Of a DNA stretch of 64,000 bases, positions 9,289 through 18,427 are shown piece after piece. Made by a program: the position numbers and the translations under genes. The stretch is from positions 310,001 to 374,000 of the forward strand of contig NZ_JNXG01000002.1 in the NCBI RefSeq assembly GCF_000717025.1, given 5' to 3'. Source of the DNA: Streptomyces atroolivaceus (GTDB taxonomy: Bacteria > Actinomycetota > Actinomycetes > Streptomycetales > Streptomycetaceae). Numbering within the stretch: position 1 is the first letter of the stretch; every line of letters starts with the position of its first letter. The notes under the pieces are model-generated. The model worked only from the letters and a program-made list of their open reading frames with translations. It was not told the origin of the DNA and did not search any database.

Positions 9289-9810
9289 ATGATGCGGCGG
9301 CAGATCAGGTTCGCGGCGGTGCTGGTCGTGGTGGTGCTCGCGCTCACCGGATTCTCCACGGCCAGCCACGGCGGCAGGAGCGGGAAGAGCAGCGGCGGCT
9401 CCGGCGGTGGGGGCTGCTCCAGCTCCAAGAAGAGCAACAACGGCTACCGCGACTACGACCACGACAGCTCGTCGAGCTCGTCCGGCGGCTCCACGTACGA
9501 GTCGGCCACCCCGGAGGCGACGGCCTCGGACGCCCCTTCCCTGCGCGTCGTCCGCTGTGCCCAGCCCAAGAAGGGCAAGCGCAGGGCGCAGACCTCCTCG
9601 TCGATCGAGATCCGTTCGACCGCGATGACCACGCAGGTGTACGAGGTGGACGTGACGTTCGTCGACGCCAAGGGGCTGACCGTCGACACGGGCGAGGCCG
9701 AGGTCGAGCTCGGCGCCGGTGACTCCACGATCATCTCCGTCCCCATGGACAGCCCCCGCCTGGTCTCCCGCGTGAAGCGCTGCCAGGTCGCGGCGGAGTC
9801 GCGCTACTGA
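9289..9810 (+). CDS. Exported or membrane-anchored Ser/Gly-rich protein, function unknown
   Basis: 173 residues, start MMRRQIRF, with a GGGGGG ribosome binding site 8 bases before ATG 9289; ATG 9292 is equally possible. A hydrophobic signal or anchor (about 8-24) is followed by a flexible Gly/Ser region with one Cys, a DYDHDSSSSSS patch, and a compact C-terminal domain (about 90-173) with two Cys that may pair. The C-terminal half looks like a small beta domain found in streptomycete lipoprotein-like proteins. I do not see a proper lipobox. It is transcribed away from the membrane protein at 8389-9075, across a shared 213-bp promoter region. Confidence 0.75.
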   Translation: MMRRQIRFAAVLVVVVLALTGFSTASHGGRSGKSSGGSGGGGCSSSKKSNNGYRDYDHDSSSSSSGGSTYESATPEATASDAPSLRVVRCAQPKKGKRRAQTSSSIEIRSTAMTTQVYEVDVTFVDAKGLTVDTGEAEVELGAGDSTIISVPMDSPRLVSRVKRCQVAAESRY

Positions 9811-9821
9811 CGTCGTTCGGC

Positions 9822-9947
9822 ATGGTGCCTGGTACGGCAACCAAGAAGTACACGGTCACGCTGCCCGAGGAGCTCGCCGAGGAGATCCGGAGCGAGGACG
9901 ACATGCGCAAGCTGTGCCGGGCGGAGGTGCAGGTCCGGGCGTTGTGA
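9822..9947 (+). pseudogene. 41-codon remnant of an RHH/antitoxin-like protein
   Basis: ATG 9822 to TGA 9947. The product contains KKYTVTLPEELAEEIRSE, close to the N-terminal strand-helix of ribbon-helix-helix antitoxins (typically KKYSVTLPEELAEEIRA). It then diverges, and the frame stops after 41 residues, where the family normally continues for 40-60 more. No toxin gene follows; a strong hairpin does. It is either a truncated fossil or a true mini-protein. No ribosome binding site is evident, and it starts 11 bp after the preceding stop codon. Confidence 0.4.
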
Positions 9948-9960
9948 GCCGGGAGCGCGG

Positions 9961-9994
9961 ACGAGGGCCCGAGCCGGTCGGCTCGGGCCCTCGT
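9961..9994 (+). terminator. 15-bp perfect stem-loop terminator
   Basis: Arms 9961-9975 and 9980-9994 are exactly complementary, with a GGTC loop. It follows the secreted-protein gene and RHH remnant on the plus strand and lies 80 bp from the 3' end of afsS on the minus strand, so it may serve both directions. Confidence 0.75.
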
Positions 9995-10073
9995 GCTGTA
10001 CGACCGCGGACGTACAGCGGCCGCGACGGCTCCCCCTCCGCGCCGCCGCGGCCGCTCCCCGTGCGGGTGAGGT

Positions 10074-10232
10074 CTACTTGGGCGTCGGGGCCGACGCGTG
10101 GTTGTCCAGCGTGGTGATCTCGCCGCCCGACGCGTGGTTGTCCTGCGTGGTGGCGACGCCGGCGTCGGCGTCGGACGCGTGGTTGTCCTGCGGCTTGAGG
10201 AGGTCGTCCTTGGCTTTCTTCGCTTCGCTCAT
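10074..10232 (-). CDS. afsS: AfsS: small repeat protein, output of the AfsK-AfsR relay
   Basis: 52 residues, ATG 10232 to TAG 10074, with GGGAG 6 bases upstream of the start. Three copies of a DNHAS repeat at residues 16-20, 31-35 and 43-47 sit in the contexts KPQDNHAS, TTQDNHAS and TTLDNHAS. This corresponds to the T-x-x-D-N-H repeat reported for the 63-residue AfsS of S. coelicolor, where overexpression stimulates antibiotic production. It lies directly downstream of afsR on the same strand, as in S. coelicolor, with its own putative AfsR-controlled promoter in the 197-bp gap. The gene is small enough to be missed by length-filtered gene callers. The third repeat position is Ala-Ser instead of the usual Met/Ala-Pro. 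Confidence 0.9.
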   Translation of the reverse strand: MSEAKKAKDDLLKPQDNHASDADAGVATTQDNHASGGEITTLDNHASAPTPK

Positions 10233-10269
10233 CGTCAGCTCCCGTTCGTCATTCCATGCAAAGGTCGGC

Positions 10270-10313
10270 GATGCCCGCCCGGCAATTCCCCCGTGGATCG
10301 CCGGGCGGGCATC
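10270..10313 (-). promoter_or_regulatory. Strong hairpin in the afsS leader
   Basis: Arms 10270-10283 and 10300-10313 form a perfect 14-bp stem with a 16-nt loop. It lies 38 bp upstream of the afsS start, downstream of the putative operator. It may terminate afsR read-through, attenuate afsS, or both. Confidence 0.6.
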
Positions 10314-10378
10314 TCAGGGCCGCTCACCCTACTGGGACGGCCGTACCCTCGATCCGCCTGCCCCCCGACGCGACGGCT

Positions 10379-10422
10379 CGATGAACTACAGACTGGCGGC
10401 CGGCGATAAACGAACGATGAAC
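10379..10422 (-). promoter_or_regulatory. Candidate AfsR/PhoP operator and afsS promoter
   Basis: On the minus strand two abutting 11-mers, GTTCATCGTTC (10412-10422) and GTTTATCGCCG (10401-10411), form a 22-bp direct repeat. A third GTTCATCG is at 10379-10386. Streptomycete AfsR and PhoP are known to bind 11-bp direct repeats of GTTCAnC type at the -35 region of afsS. A TAGTTC -10-like box lies just downstream, overlapping the third unit. The repeats begin 8 bp after the afsR stop codon. Confidence 0.55.
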
Positions 10423-10429
10423 GCCGCAG

Positions 10430-13381
10430 CTACGCCGCGGCCACAGGCGTCAGCAGGAGGCGTGTCTCCTCCGCCTCGGGTGCGCCCAACTGGTCGTAGA
10501 TGGCGAGGGCTTCGTGCCAGCAGGCCCGTGCGCGGTCAGGCTGGCCGATGCTGTCGAGAGCTTTGCCGAGCACGGTCAGTACCGTGCCGCGGCGCCACTC
10601 GCCGCCGATACCCCGGAGCGCGATCGCCTGCTCCGCGTGAGCAGCCGCCAGGGTGGGACGATGCGCGGCGAGGTGAGCCTCAGCCAGCCGGAAGTGCGTG
10701 ACGCCTTCCCACAGTGGCTGCCGGTTGTCGTGGAAGAGCGCCAGCGCTTCGGTGAGCTGGTTCAGGGCTTCGGGCAGCCGGCCCGCTCGGGTCAGTGCGA
10801 TGCCCAGGGCGTACCGGCCGTTGGCCAGACGGAGGCTCAGGCCCATCCGGTCGTAGATGTCGATTCCCTGCTGCGCGAGCTCTATCGCGCTCGGGATGCG
10901 GCCGAGGGACACATGGATCCGGGAGAGATTGCAGAGGGCGCTGGCCTGGCCGACGTAGTTGTTGTCGGCTCGGAAATTCTCGATGGCCTGGAGGAGGTGC
11001 CGCTCGCCTTCTTCGTGCCGCCCCTGATAGATGGCGATCACTCCCCGGTCGTTGGGTGCCCAGCAATTGGGAACCGGGTCATCGGCCGCACGTGCCAGCT
11101 GCATGGCTCGCTGCGCCTCGGCGTCGGCTTCGTCGAAACGGCCCGCCACGATGTGGACGTTGGTGATGGTGGTCCGGGCACGGCCCTCGGCATGTGCGTC
11201 ACCGTAGCTCTGGGCTGCGTCCCGCGTCGTCAGGGCCGCCGACTCGTACTGCTTCGAGTTCGCCCCTGACTCCGCCAGGTCCTTCGCGGCCCACAACAGG
11301 TCGACCGCTCTGCGGAGCATGCTGTGGCCCGTGGACTGCTGTGCGCAGGCCAGGAGGCAGTTCGCTTCGGAGTAGAGCCAGTCCAGTGCGGAATGGCGGT
11401 CCTCGAACGTGATCCCCGGGTGCCGCGTCGGCTCCAGGTGGGCGACCAGCCGGTCCCCCGGCCGCTCCAGCGCGTACACCCCCGCCGCCGTGGCCAGGTA
11501 GAAGTCCAGCAGCCGCGACAGCGCCAGCTCCCGTTCCACCGGCGGCTGTTCGTCGCGTTCGGCGCACGCACGCGCGTAGAGGCGGACCAGGTCGTGGTAG
11601 CGGTAGCGGCCCGGGGCCGCCGACTCCAGGAGGCTGGTGTCGACCAGGGACTCCAGGAGGTCCTCCGCCGTGTGGTGGTCCAGGTTCAGGACCGCTGCCG
11701 CCGCCGCGAGGGAGATGTCCGGGCCGTCCGCCAGGCCCAGGAGGCGGAAGGCGCGGGCCTGGGCCGGCTCCAGCTGGCCGTAGCCGAGCTCGAAGGTGGC
11801 CTTCACCGCGAGGTCGCCCGCCTGGAGTTCGTCGAGGCGGCGGCGCTCGTCCGCCAGCTTCGCGGCCAGCACCGAGACCGTCCAGGTGCGGCGCGCGGCC
11901 AGCCGGGAGGCGGCGATGCGGATGGCCAGTGGCAGGAAGCCGCACGCGGCCACCACGTCCAGGGCCGCCTCGCGCTCCGAGCGGACGCGTTCGTCGCCGA
12001 CGATGCGGGTGAAGAGCTGCAGCGCCTCCTCCGGGGACATCACGTCCAGGTCCACCAGGTGCGCGCCGGCCAGGTCGACCATGCGGACGCGGCTGGTGAC
12101 CAGCGCCGCACAGCCCTCGGTGCCGGGGAGCAGGGGCCGGATCTGGGCCGCGTCATGGGCGTTGTCCAGCAGGACCAGGATGCGGCGGCCGTCGAGGGCG
12201 GAGCGGTAGAGGGCGGCCCGCTCGTCCAGGGAGTCAGGGATCGCGGAGTCGGCGGTGCCCAGCGCGCGCAGGAACGCGCCCAGGACCGTCTCGGGTTCGG
12301 CGGCCCTGGCATCCGCGCCCTGGAGGTCGACGTACAGCTGGCCGTCCGGGAAGTGCGGGCGCGCCTGGTGGGCGACGTGCACCGCGAGGGTCGTCTTGCC
12401 GACGCCGCCGATGCCGGCGAGCGCGGAGACGGCCATGACGGAGCCCTCCGAGGCCACGAGCAGGTCGCCCAGCTCGCGTACGAACGCGGCGCGGCCCGTG
12501 AAGTCCGGGACGGTGGCCGGGAGCTGTGCCGGGCGGACCGGGACGGAAGCGGGCGCCGGCTCGTCGGCCGGGCGGGCCAGCTCCTCGTCGGCCCTGAGGA
12601 TCCGCTGCTGGAGCTGGGCGAGCTCGGGGCGCGGGTCGACGCCCAGCTCCTCCGCGAGCAGGCGGCGGGTGTCGGCGTACACCGCGAGGGCCTCGGCCTG
12701 CCGGCCGCTGCGGTACAGGGCGATCATCAGCAGCTCGCGCAGCCGTTCGCGCAAGGGCTGTGCCGCGGTGAGCGCGGTCAGTTCCGAGACGGCCTCCGCG
12801 TGGCAGCCGGCCTCCAGGTCCAGGTCCAGGCGGGTCTCGGTGAGCTGGAGGCGCCACTCCTCCAGGCTGGTGCGCTGGTTCTCGGCGTACGGCCCGGGGA
12901 GGGAGGCCAGTGCCTCACCGTCCCAGAGGCCGAGCAGCTTGTTGATCAGGGCGCGCGCCTGACCGCGGTCCCCGCTCCTGGCCTTCTCCGCCTCGGACGC
13001 CAGGTCCTGAGCGAGAGTCAGGTCGAGGGCCTCGCGTGGGATCCGGACCGCGTAGCCTCCGGACTCGCTGACCAGGGTGTCCTGGCCCAGGACCTTGCGG
13101 AGCCGGGACGCGTACGTCCGTACCGTGGCCAGCGCCTGGGACGGGGGGTCGTCGCCCCAGAGGGCGTCGATGAGTTCGGCGGCGGTGGCCGTGCGGCCGT
13201 CGCGCAGGAGCAGGGCCGCCAGCAGGGCCCGTTGCTGCGGGGAACCGGACGGCAGGAGCTCGCTGCCGCGCCAGGCGCGTACCGGGCCGAGTACGGTGAA
13301 ACGCAGATCGGTGCCGGCCACCCGTTCCCGCGGAGCGCGTTGCTCCGGAACGCGCACGCCAGGTCCGTTGTCGCGGTCCAT
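10430..13381 (-). CDS. afsR: AfsR: SARP-NB-ARC-TPR global transcriptional regulator
   Basis: 983 residues from ATG 13381, very near the 993 of S. coelicolor AfsR; a longer frame to 13708 lacks homology. Domains: an OmpR-type winged helix (about 25-115), a bacterial transcriptional activator domain (about 120-265), a P-loop NTPase with GIGGVGKTT at 323-331 and a hydrophobic Walker B ILVLLDNA, and then about ten TPR-like helical pairs from about residue 690 to the end. The N-terminal motif EQRAP...LRFTVLGPVRAW is characteristic. AfsR is phosphorylated by AfsK and activates afsS through repeats in its promoter. The protein should be cytosolic and ATP-dependent. afsS follows on the same strand. 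Confidence 0.93.
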   Translation of the reverse strand: MDRDNGPGVRVPEQRAPRERVAGTDLRFTVLGPVRAWRGSELLPSGSPQQRALLAALLLRDGRTATAAELIDALWGDDPPSQALATVRTYASRLRKVLGQDTLVSESGGYAVRIPREALDLTLAQDLASEAEKARSGDRGQARALINKLLGLWDGEALASLPGPYAENQRTSLEEWRLQLTETRLDLDLEAGCHAEAVSELTALTAAQPLRERLRELLMIALYRSGRQAEALAVYADTRRLLAEELGVDPRPELAQLQQRILRADEELARPADEPAPASVPVRPAQLPATVPDFTGRAAFVRELGDLLVASEGSVMAVSALAGIGGVGKTTLAVHVAHQARPHFPDGQLYVDLQGADARAAEPETVLGAFLRALGTADSAIPDSLDERAALYRSALDGRRILVLLDNAHDAAQIRPLLPGTEGCAALVTSRVRMVDLAGAHLVDLDVMSPEEALQLFTRIVGDERVRSEREAALDVVAACGFLPLAIRIAASRLAARRTWTVSVLAAKLADERRRLDELQAGDLAVKATFELGYGQLEPAQARAFRLLGLADGPDISLAAAAAVLNLDHHTAEDLLESLVDTSLLESAAPGRYRYHDLVRLYARACAERDEQPPVERELALSRLLDFYLATAAGVYALERPGDRLVAHLEPTRHPGITFEDRHSALDWLYSEANCLLACAQQSTGHSMLRRAVDLLWAAKDLAESGANSKQYESAALTTRDAAQSYGDAHAEGRARTTITNVHIVAGRFDEADAEAQRAMQLARAADDPVPNCWAPNDRGVIAIYQGRHEEGERHLLQAIENFRADNNYVGQASALCNLSRIHVSLGRIPSAIELAQQGIDIYDRMGLSLRLANGRYALGIALTRAGRLPEALNQLTEALALFHDNRQPLWEGVTHFRLAEAHLAAHRPTLAAAHAEQAIALRGIGGEWRRGTVLTVLGKALDSIGQPDRARACWHEALAIYDQLGAPEAEETRLLLTPVAAA

Positions 13382-13708
13382 GATGCCCCCTGTCCTGCTT
13401 GCCCCGCCGGCGCCGCCGATCCCGCCCTGCTCCGTACCGCTGGTATCGCGCTCAACAGTCTGCCTTGTAACGGGCGGACTCGTCAGCATCGGGTGACCCT
13501 CTGCACAGGGCCTCGACAACGACTGGGGGCGAAGGGGACGCGCAGGGCGTACGGCGATGTGGCGGGTGGGGCACCAGAGGCGCGATCGGCCTGCGGCCGC
13601 GGCAGGAGCGGAGCCGGAAGAAGGCAGGAGCCCCGTTCCTCCGCCGAAGCGGGGGAGCGGGGCTCCTTGGGTACTGCTCACTCGGCCGCGATCGGCCGAC
13701 CCGGGCAA
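13382..13708. other. 327-bp interval upstream of afsR
   Basis: No gene seen. It contains the 3' hairpin of the cold-shock gene (13626-13667) and presumably the afsR promoter. Just before the afsR ATG is a G-rich stretch (GGGGGG) that could serve as ribosome binding site. An open frame continuous with afsR crosses the interval but has no family similarity. This is also the junction at which the afs locus meets the mqnA neighbourhood. Confidence 0.5.
13626..13667 (-). terminator. Stem-loop terminator of the cold-shock gene
   Basis: A 19-base arm starting AGGAGCCCCG pairs with one ending CGGGGCTCCT around a CGAA tetraloop, with one mismatch or wobble cluster. It begins 41 bp after the end of the csp gene on its strand. 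Confidence 0.65.
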
Positions 13709-13912
13709 CTAGGCCGGGGTGACGTTCTCAGCCTGCGGACCCTTGGGTCCCTGAGTGACGTCGAAGTTCACGACCTGGTTCTCCTCGAGGGAGCGGAACC
13801 CGGACGCGTTGATCGCGGAGTAGTGGACGAAGACATCCGGGCCGCCGCCGTCCTGGGCGATGAAGCCGAAGCCCTTTTCAGCGTTGAACCACTTGACGGT
13901 TCCGGTAGCCAT
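13709..13912 (-). CDS. Cold-shock-domain protein (CspA family)
   Basis: 67 residues from ATG 13912 (GGAGGG ribosome binding site), beginning [21 protein letters not shown]-binding motifs RNP1 (KGFGFI) and RNP2 (VFVHY) are intact, and the single OB-fold fills the protein. The family binds single-stranded RNA/DNA and melts mRNA structure; in Streptomyces many paralogues are constitutive. A long 5' leader with a hairpin at 13979-14004 precedes it, as in many csp mRNAs. Upstream in-frame codons to 13957 are ignored because of the strong ribosome binding site. An orthologue next to mqnA is my recollection for S. coelicolor (SCO4505-SCO4506). Confidence 0.95.
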   Translation of the reverse strand: MATGTVKWFNAEKGFGFIAQDGGGPDVFVHYSAINASGFRSLEENQVVNFDVTQGPKGPQAENVTPA

Positions 13913-15097
<1,185 letters not shown>

Positions 15098-15474
15098 CAC
15101 CGGCGGCGCGCGGGAATGGTGCGGGAAAGATGAATCCCGTACTTTCCCCGGCCTTCCTTCCCCGTGCCGTCCTTTACCCGTGCCGTGTGGCTCCGGCATT
15201 CCTTTCCGTGAAAGGGCGCGCACGCCGGGAGTTCTGCCGAGCAGTCCTCTCGGCGGACGCCCGGTGAATTGTGGATGCCTCCCCGGACGCCTTCCGGTTT
15301 CCCCCCGGTGAACCCCTTTCGGCGCGGAAGAACGACGTATTCGCGCCTTTCCGTGTGGCGAAATCCCTGCTTCGTGCCCATAGGGGCGAAATCGGCGGAA
15401 GGGGTGTGTGTGACCGTGCGACCCGGGCCCCCTAGGCTGCCGTCCGAGTCCCGGGGTCCACAGGGGGAGACCGT
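15098..15474 (+). other. 377-bp interval with promoter of the second kinase gene
   Basis: No gene is supported. Near its end is a promoter-like pair, GTGACC (15410-15415) and TAGGCT (15433-15438), 17 bp apart. This puts a start site about 30 bp before the kinase ATG, which is preceded by GGGGGAG. The rest is unremarkable, although it is less GC-rich than neighbouring genes around 15290-15400. Confidence 0.55.
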
Positions 15475-17148
15475 ATGCAGCCGCTGGAAGCCGGCGAACC
15501 GCACACCATCGGCGCCTACCGGCTGCTCGGCAGACTCGGTGCCGGCGGGATGGGCCGGGTCTACCTGGGCCGCAGCGCGGGCGGACGCACGGTCGCGGTC
15601 AAGGTAGTCCACCCGCACTTCGCCCTCGACGAGCAGTTCCGCGAGAGGTTCCGCCGCGAGGTGGACGCCGCGCGGCGTCTCGGGGCCCAGTGGACCGCCC
15701 CGGTGCTCGACGCCGACCCCGACGCGCCCGTGCCGTGGGTGGCCACCGGCTACGTGGCCGGGCCGCCGCTCTCCGACGCGGTCACCCGCCACGGCCCGCT
15801 GCCCGAGTACGCGGTGCGCACCCTGGGGGCCGGGCTCGGCGAGGCCCTCGACGCCGTACACGCGCACGGTCTCATCCACCGGGACGTGAAGCCGTCCAAC
15901 GTCCTTCTCGCCCTCGACGGCCCCCGGCTGATCGACTTCGGCATCGCCCGGGCGCTCGGTGCCACCGTCTCCCTCACCTCGACCGGCGTCTCCGTCGGCT
16001 CCCCCGGTTACATGGCGCCCGAGCAGATCCGTGGCCTGGACATCTCCGGCGCCGCCGACGTCTTCTCGCTCGGCGCGGTCCTCGCCTACGCGGCGACCGG
16101 CAACGCGCCCTTCCACGGCGACTCGTCCGCCGTACTCCTCTACAAGGTGGTGCACGAGGAGCCCGAGCTCGGGGACCTGGAGGGGGAACTGCGCGAGCTC
16201 GTGGCCCTGTGCCTCGCCAAGGACCCCGCCCGCCGGCCCGCCCCCTCCGAACTCGCCCGCAGGCTCGCGCCGGGCGGGGCCGCCGCACTGGTGGCGCCCG
16301 GCTGGCTGCCGGGCCCTCTGGTGCGTGAGGTCAGCAGGTCGGCGGTGGCCCTGCTGGACCTGGAGCCGCAGGACGCGCCGGTGCAGTCCGGCCCGGTGCC
16401 CTTCAGCAACGCGTCGCTGGGGAGCGTGACGCCCGGGACGTTCGGCCCGCCGCTGCCGCCCCCGCCGGCGGAGCCGCCGGCCGCCGCGGACACGTCGGGG
16501 GAGCGGGGATCCGGTGCCCGCGTCGCCGTCACGCTGGACACCGGCCCGCAGTCCGGTGCGCGCCGGGGGCGACGGGTCAGCTGCACCGTCGCGCTGGCCG
16601 TCGCCGGCGCGCTCGCCGCGGTGACCGTCGGCGTCGCGATGACGGGGGACCTGTTCACGGGCGGTGGCGGCGACAACGACCAGGGCAACGACGCCGCGCA
16701 GCAGCCCCCCGCTGCCACCGGGCCGGCGACCCCGTCGGACTCCGCGTCGGAACCCCCCGCGGCTTCCGCGCCCGTGAGCGCGCTGCCCGAGGCGTTCGCC
16801 GGCACGTGGAAGGGCCCCACGACCGAACGCAGCGGAGCGCCGCACGGCACGGTCACCGCCGTCTTCGTCGAGGGCGGGAAGGGGGAGGAGGTGGTCCGGC
16901 TCTCGTACCGCTTCGACGCACTCGGGACGACCGTCGTCTGCAAGGGCATCGGCACGCTCGTCTCCGGCACCGCCACCGAGCTCAAGGTCCGGGAACGCGC
17001 CGACCCCGACGCCCGCACCGGCGCGCTGTGCACCGGCGGCGAGGCCGACCTGGACTTCACCCTCACCTCCGACGGCACCCTGCGCTACGAGTCCCACGAG
17101 GAGGCCGCGGGCACGCCGAAGGGCACGCTCACCCGGTCCGACGGCTGA
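15475..17148 (+). CDS. Membrane Ser/Thr protein kinase with extracytoplasmic domain
   Basis: 557 residues. The kinase domain (about 12-275) has GRLGAGGMG, Lys43, HRDVKPSN with its catalytic Asp, DFG and an SVGSPGYMAPEQ activation segment. A linker is followed by one membrane span (about 367-388) after the basic cluster RRGRRV. Beyond it are a short Gly/Asp/Pro linker and an external beta-rich domain (about 440-557) with two Cys. The kinase domain is closely related to AfsK's, but there is no propeller. Known kinases of this layout sense envelope signals; the target is unknown. It lies between mqnA and mqnC with its own promoter, and it is a streptomycete neighbour of mqnA (SCO4507 in S. coelicolor, from memory). 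Confidence 0.88.
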   Translation: MQPLEAGEPHTIGAYRLLGRLGAGGMGRVYLGRSAGGRTVAVKVVHPHFALDEQFRERFRREVDAARRLGAQWTAPVLDADPDAPVPWVATGYVAGPPLSDAVTRHGPLPEYAVRTLGAGLGEALDAVHAHGLIHRDVKPSNVLLALDGPRLIDFGIARALGATVSLTSTGVSVGSPGYMAPEQIRGLDISGAADVFSLGAVLAYAATGNAPFHGDSSAVLLYKVVHEEPELGDLEGELRELVALCLAKDPARRPAPSELARRLAPGGAAALVAPGWLPGPLVREVSRSAVALLDLEPQDAPVQSGPVPFSNASLGSVTPGTFGPPLPPPPAEPPAAADTSGERGSGARVAVTLDTGPQSGARRGRRVSCTVALAVAGALAAVTVGVAMTGDLFTGGGGDNDQGNDAAQQPPAATGPATPSDSASEPPAASAPVSALPEAFAGTWKGPTTERSGAPHGTVTAVFVEGGKGEEVVRLSYRFDALGTTVVCKGIGTLVSGTATELKVRERADPDARTGALCTGGEADLDFTLTSDGTLRYESHEEAAGTPKGTLTRSDG

Positions 17149-17220
17149 CGCCGGCAAGGGCTGGCGTAGGCTGGATCGGTCCGTGGAACCGCAGAAGAAC
17201 CGCCGAAAGGTGACAGCCCG

Positions 17221-18420
17221 GTGACCGAGAAGGCCGACCTTCAGCCCGTCCTCGACCGCGCCGCCGAAGGCGGGCGGATCTCCCCGGAGGAGGCGCTCGA
17301 CCTGTACAGGTCGGCACCGCTGCACGCGCTGGGGGCCGCCGCCGACGCCGTGCGCCGCCGCCGCTACGCCGGCACGGAGCACATCGCGACGTACATCATC
17401 GAGCGCAACATCAACTACACCAACGTCTGCGTCACGGCCTGCAAGTTCTGCGCGTTCTACGCCCCTCCCAAGGACACCGCCAAGGGCTGGTCCCGCGACC
17501 TCGACGACATCCTGCGCCGCTGCGCGGAGACCGTCGAGCTGGGCGGTACCCAGATCATGTTTCAGGGCGGTCACCACCCGGACTACGGCGTGGAGTACTA
17601 CGAGGAGCACTTCTCCGCGATCAAGAAGGCGTTCCCGCAGCTGGTCATCCACTCGCTGGGCGCCTCCGAGATCGAGCACATGGCGCGCATCTCGGGCGTC
17701 TCCGCGGAGGAGGCCATCAAGCGGATCCACGCCGCGGGCCTCGACTCCTTCGCGGGAGCCGGCGCCGAACTCCTGCCCGCCCGGCCGCGTACGGCGATCG
17801 CCCCGCTCAAGGAGTCCGGCGAGCGCTGGCTGGAGATCATGGAGATCGCCCACGGCCTCGGCGTCGAGTCCACCTCGACCATGCTGATGGGCACCGGCGA
17901 GACCAACGCCGAACGCATCGAGCACCTGCGGATGATCCGTGACGTGCAGGACCGCACCGGCGGCTTCCGCGCCTTCATCCCGTACACCTACCAGCCCGAG
18001 AACAACAAGCTGAAGGGGCAGACGCAGGCCACGCTCTTCGAGTACCTGCGGATGATCGCCATCGCCCGGCTCTTCCTCGACAACGTCGCCCACATCCAGG
18101 GCTCCTGGCTGACCACCGGCAAGGAGGTCGGCCAGCTGTCCCTGCACTACGGCGCGGACGACCTCGGCTCGATCATGCTGGAGGAGAACGTCGTCTCCTC
18201 GGCCGGTGCCAAGCACCGCTCGAACCGGCTCGAGATCATCGACCTGATCCGCAAGGCGGGCCGCGTCCCCGCCCAGCGCGCCACGACCTACGAGCACCTG
18301 GTCGTCCACGACGACCCGGCGGACGACCCGGCGGACGAGCGCGTCGTCTCGCACATCTCCTCGACGGCGATCGCGGGCGGGACCGCGCACCCGGAGCTGA
18401 AGCTCCTCGACGCCAACTGA
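17221..18420 (+). CDS. mqnC: Cyclic dehypoxanthine futalosine synthase (radical SAM)
   Basis: 399 residues from GTG 17221. The radical-SAM cluster motif CxxxCxxC is present as Cys70, Cys74 and Cys77 (CVTACKFC). It is followed by GGTQIMFQGGHHPDYG, the SAM-binding glycine region, and by a conserved NINYTNVC lead-in. The enzyme cyclises dehypoxanthine futalosine in menaquinone synthesis. A TAGGCT box at 17167-17172 with an upstream CTGACG suggests a promoter in the 72-bp gap after the kinase gene; AAAGGTGA precedes the GTG. The degenerate amidohydrolase gene starts 7 bp after the stop, so the two are coupled. The orthologue in S. coelicolor is SCO4550. Confidence 0.94.
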   Translation: MTEKADLQPVLDRAAEGGRISPEEALDLYRSAPLHALGAAADAVRRRRYAGTEHIATYIIERNINYTNVCVTACKFCAFYAPPKDTAKGWSRDLDDILRRCAETVELGGTQIMFQGGHHPDYGVEYYEEHFSAIKKAFPQLVIHSLGASEIEHMARISGVSAEEAIKRIHAAGLDSFAGAGAELLPARPRTAIAPLKESGERWLEIMEIAHGLGVESTSTMLMGTGETNAERIEHLRMIRDVQDRTGGFRAFIPYTYQPENNKLKGQTQATLFEYLRMIAIARLFLDNVAHIQGSWLTTGKEVGQLSLHYGADDLGSIMLEENVVSSAGAKHRSNRLEIIDLIRKAGRVPAQRATTYEHLVVHDDPADDPADERVVSHISSTAIAGGTAHPELKLLDAN

Positions 18421-18427
18421 GCCACCG

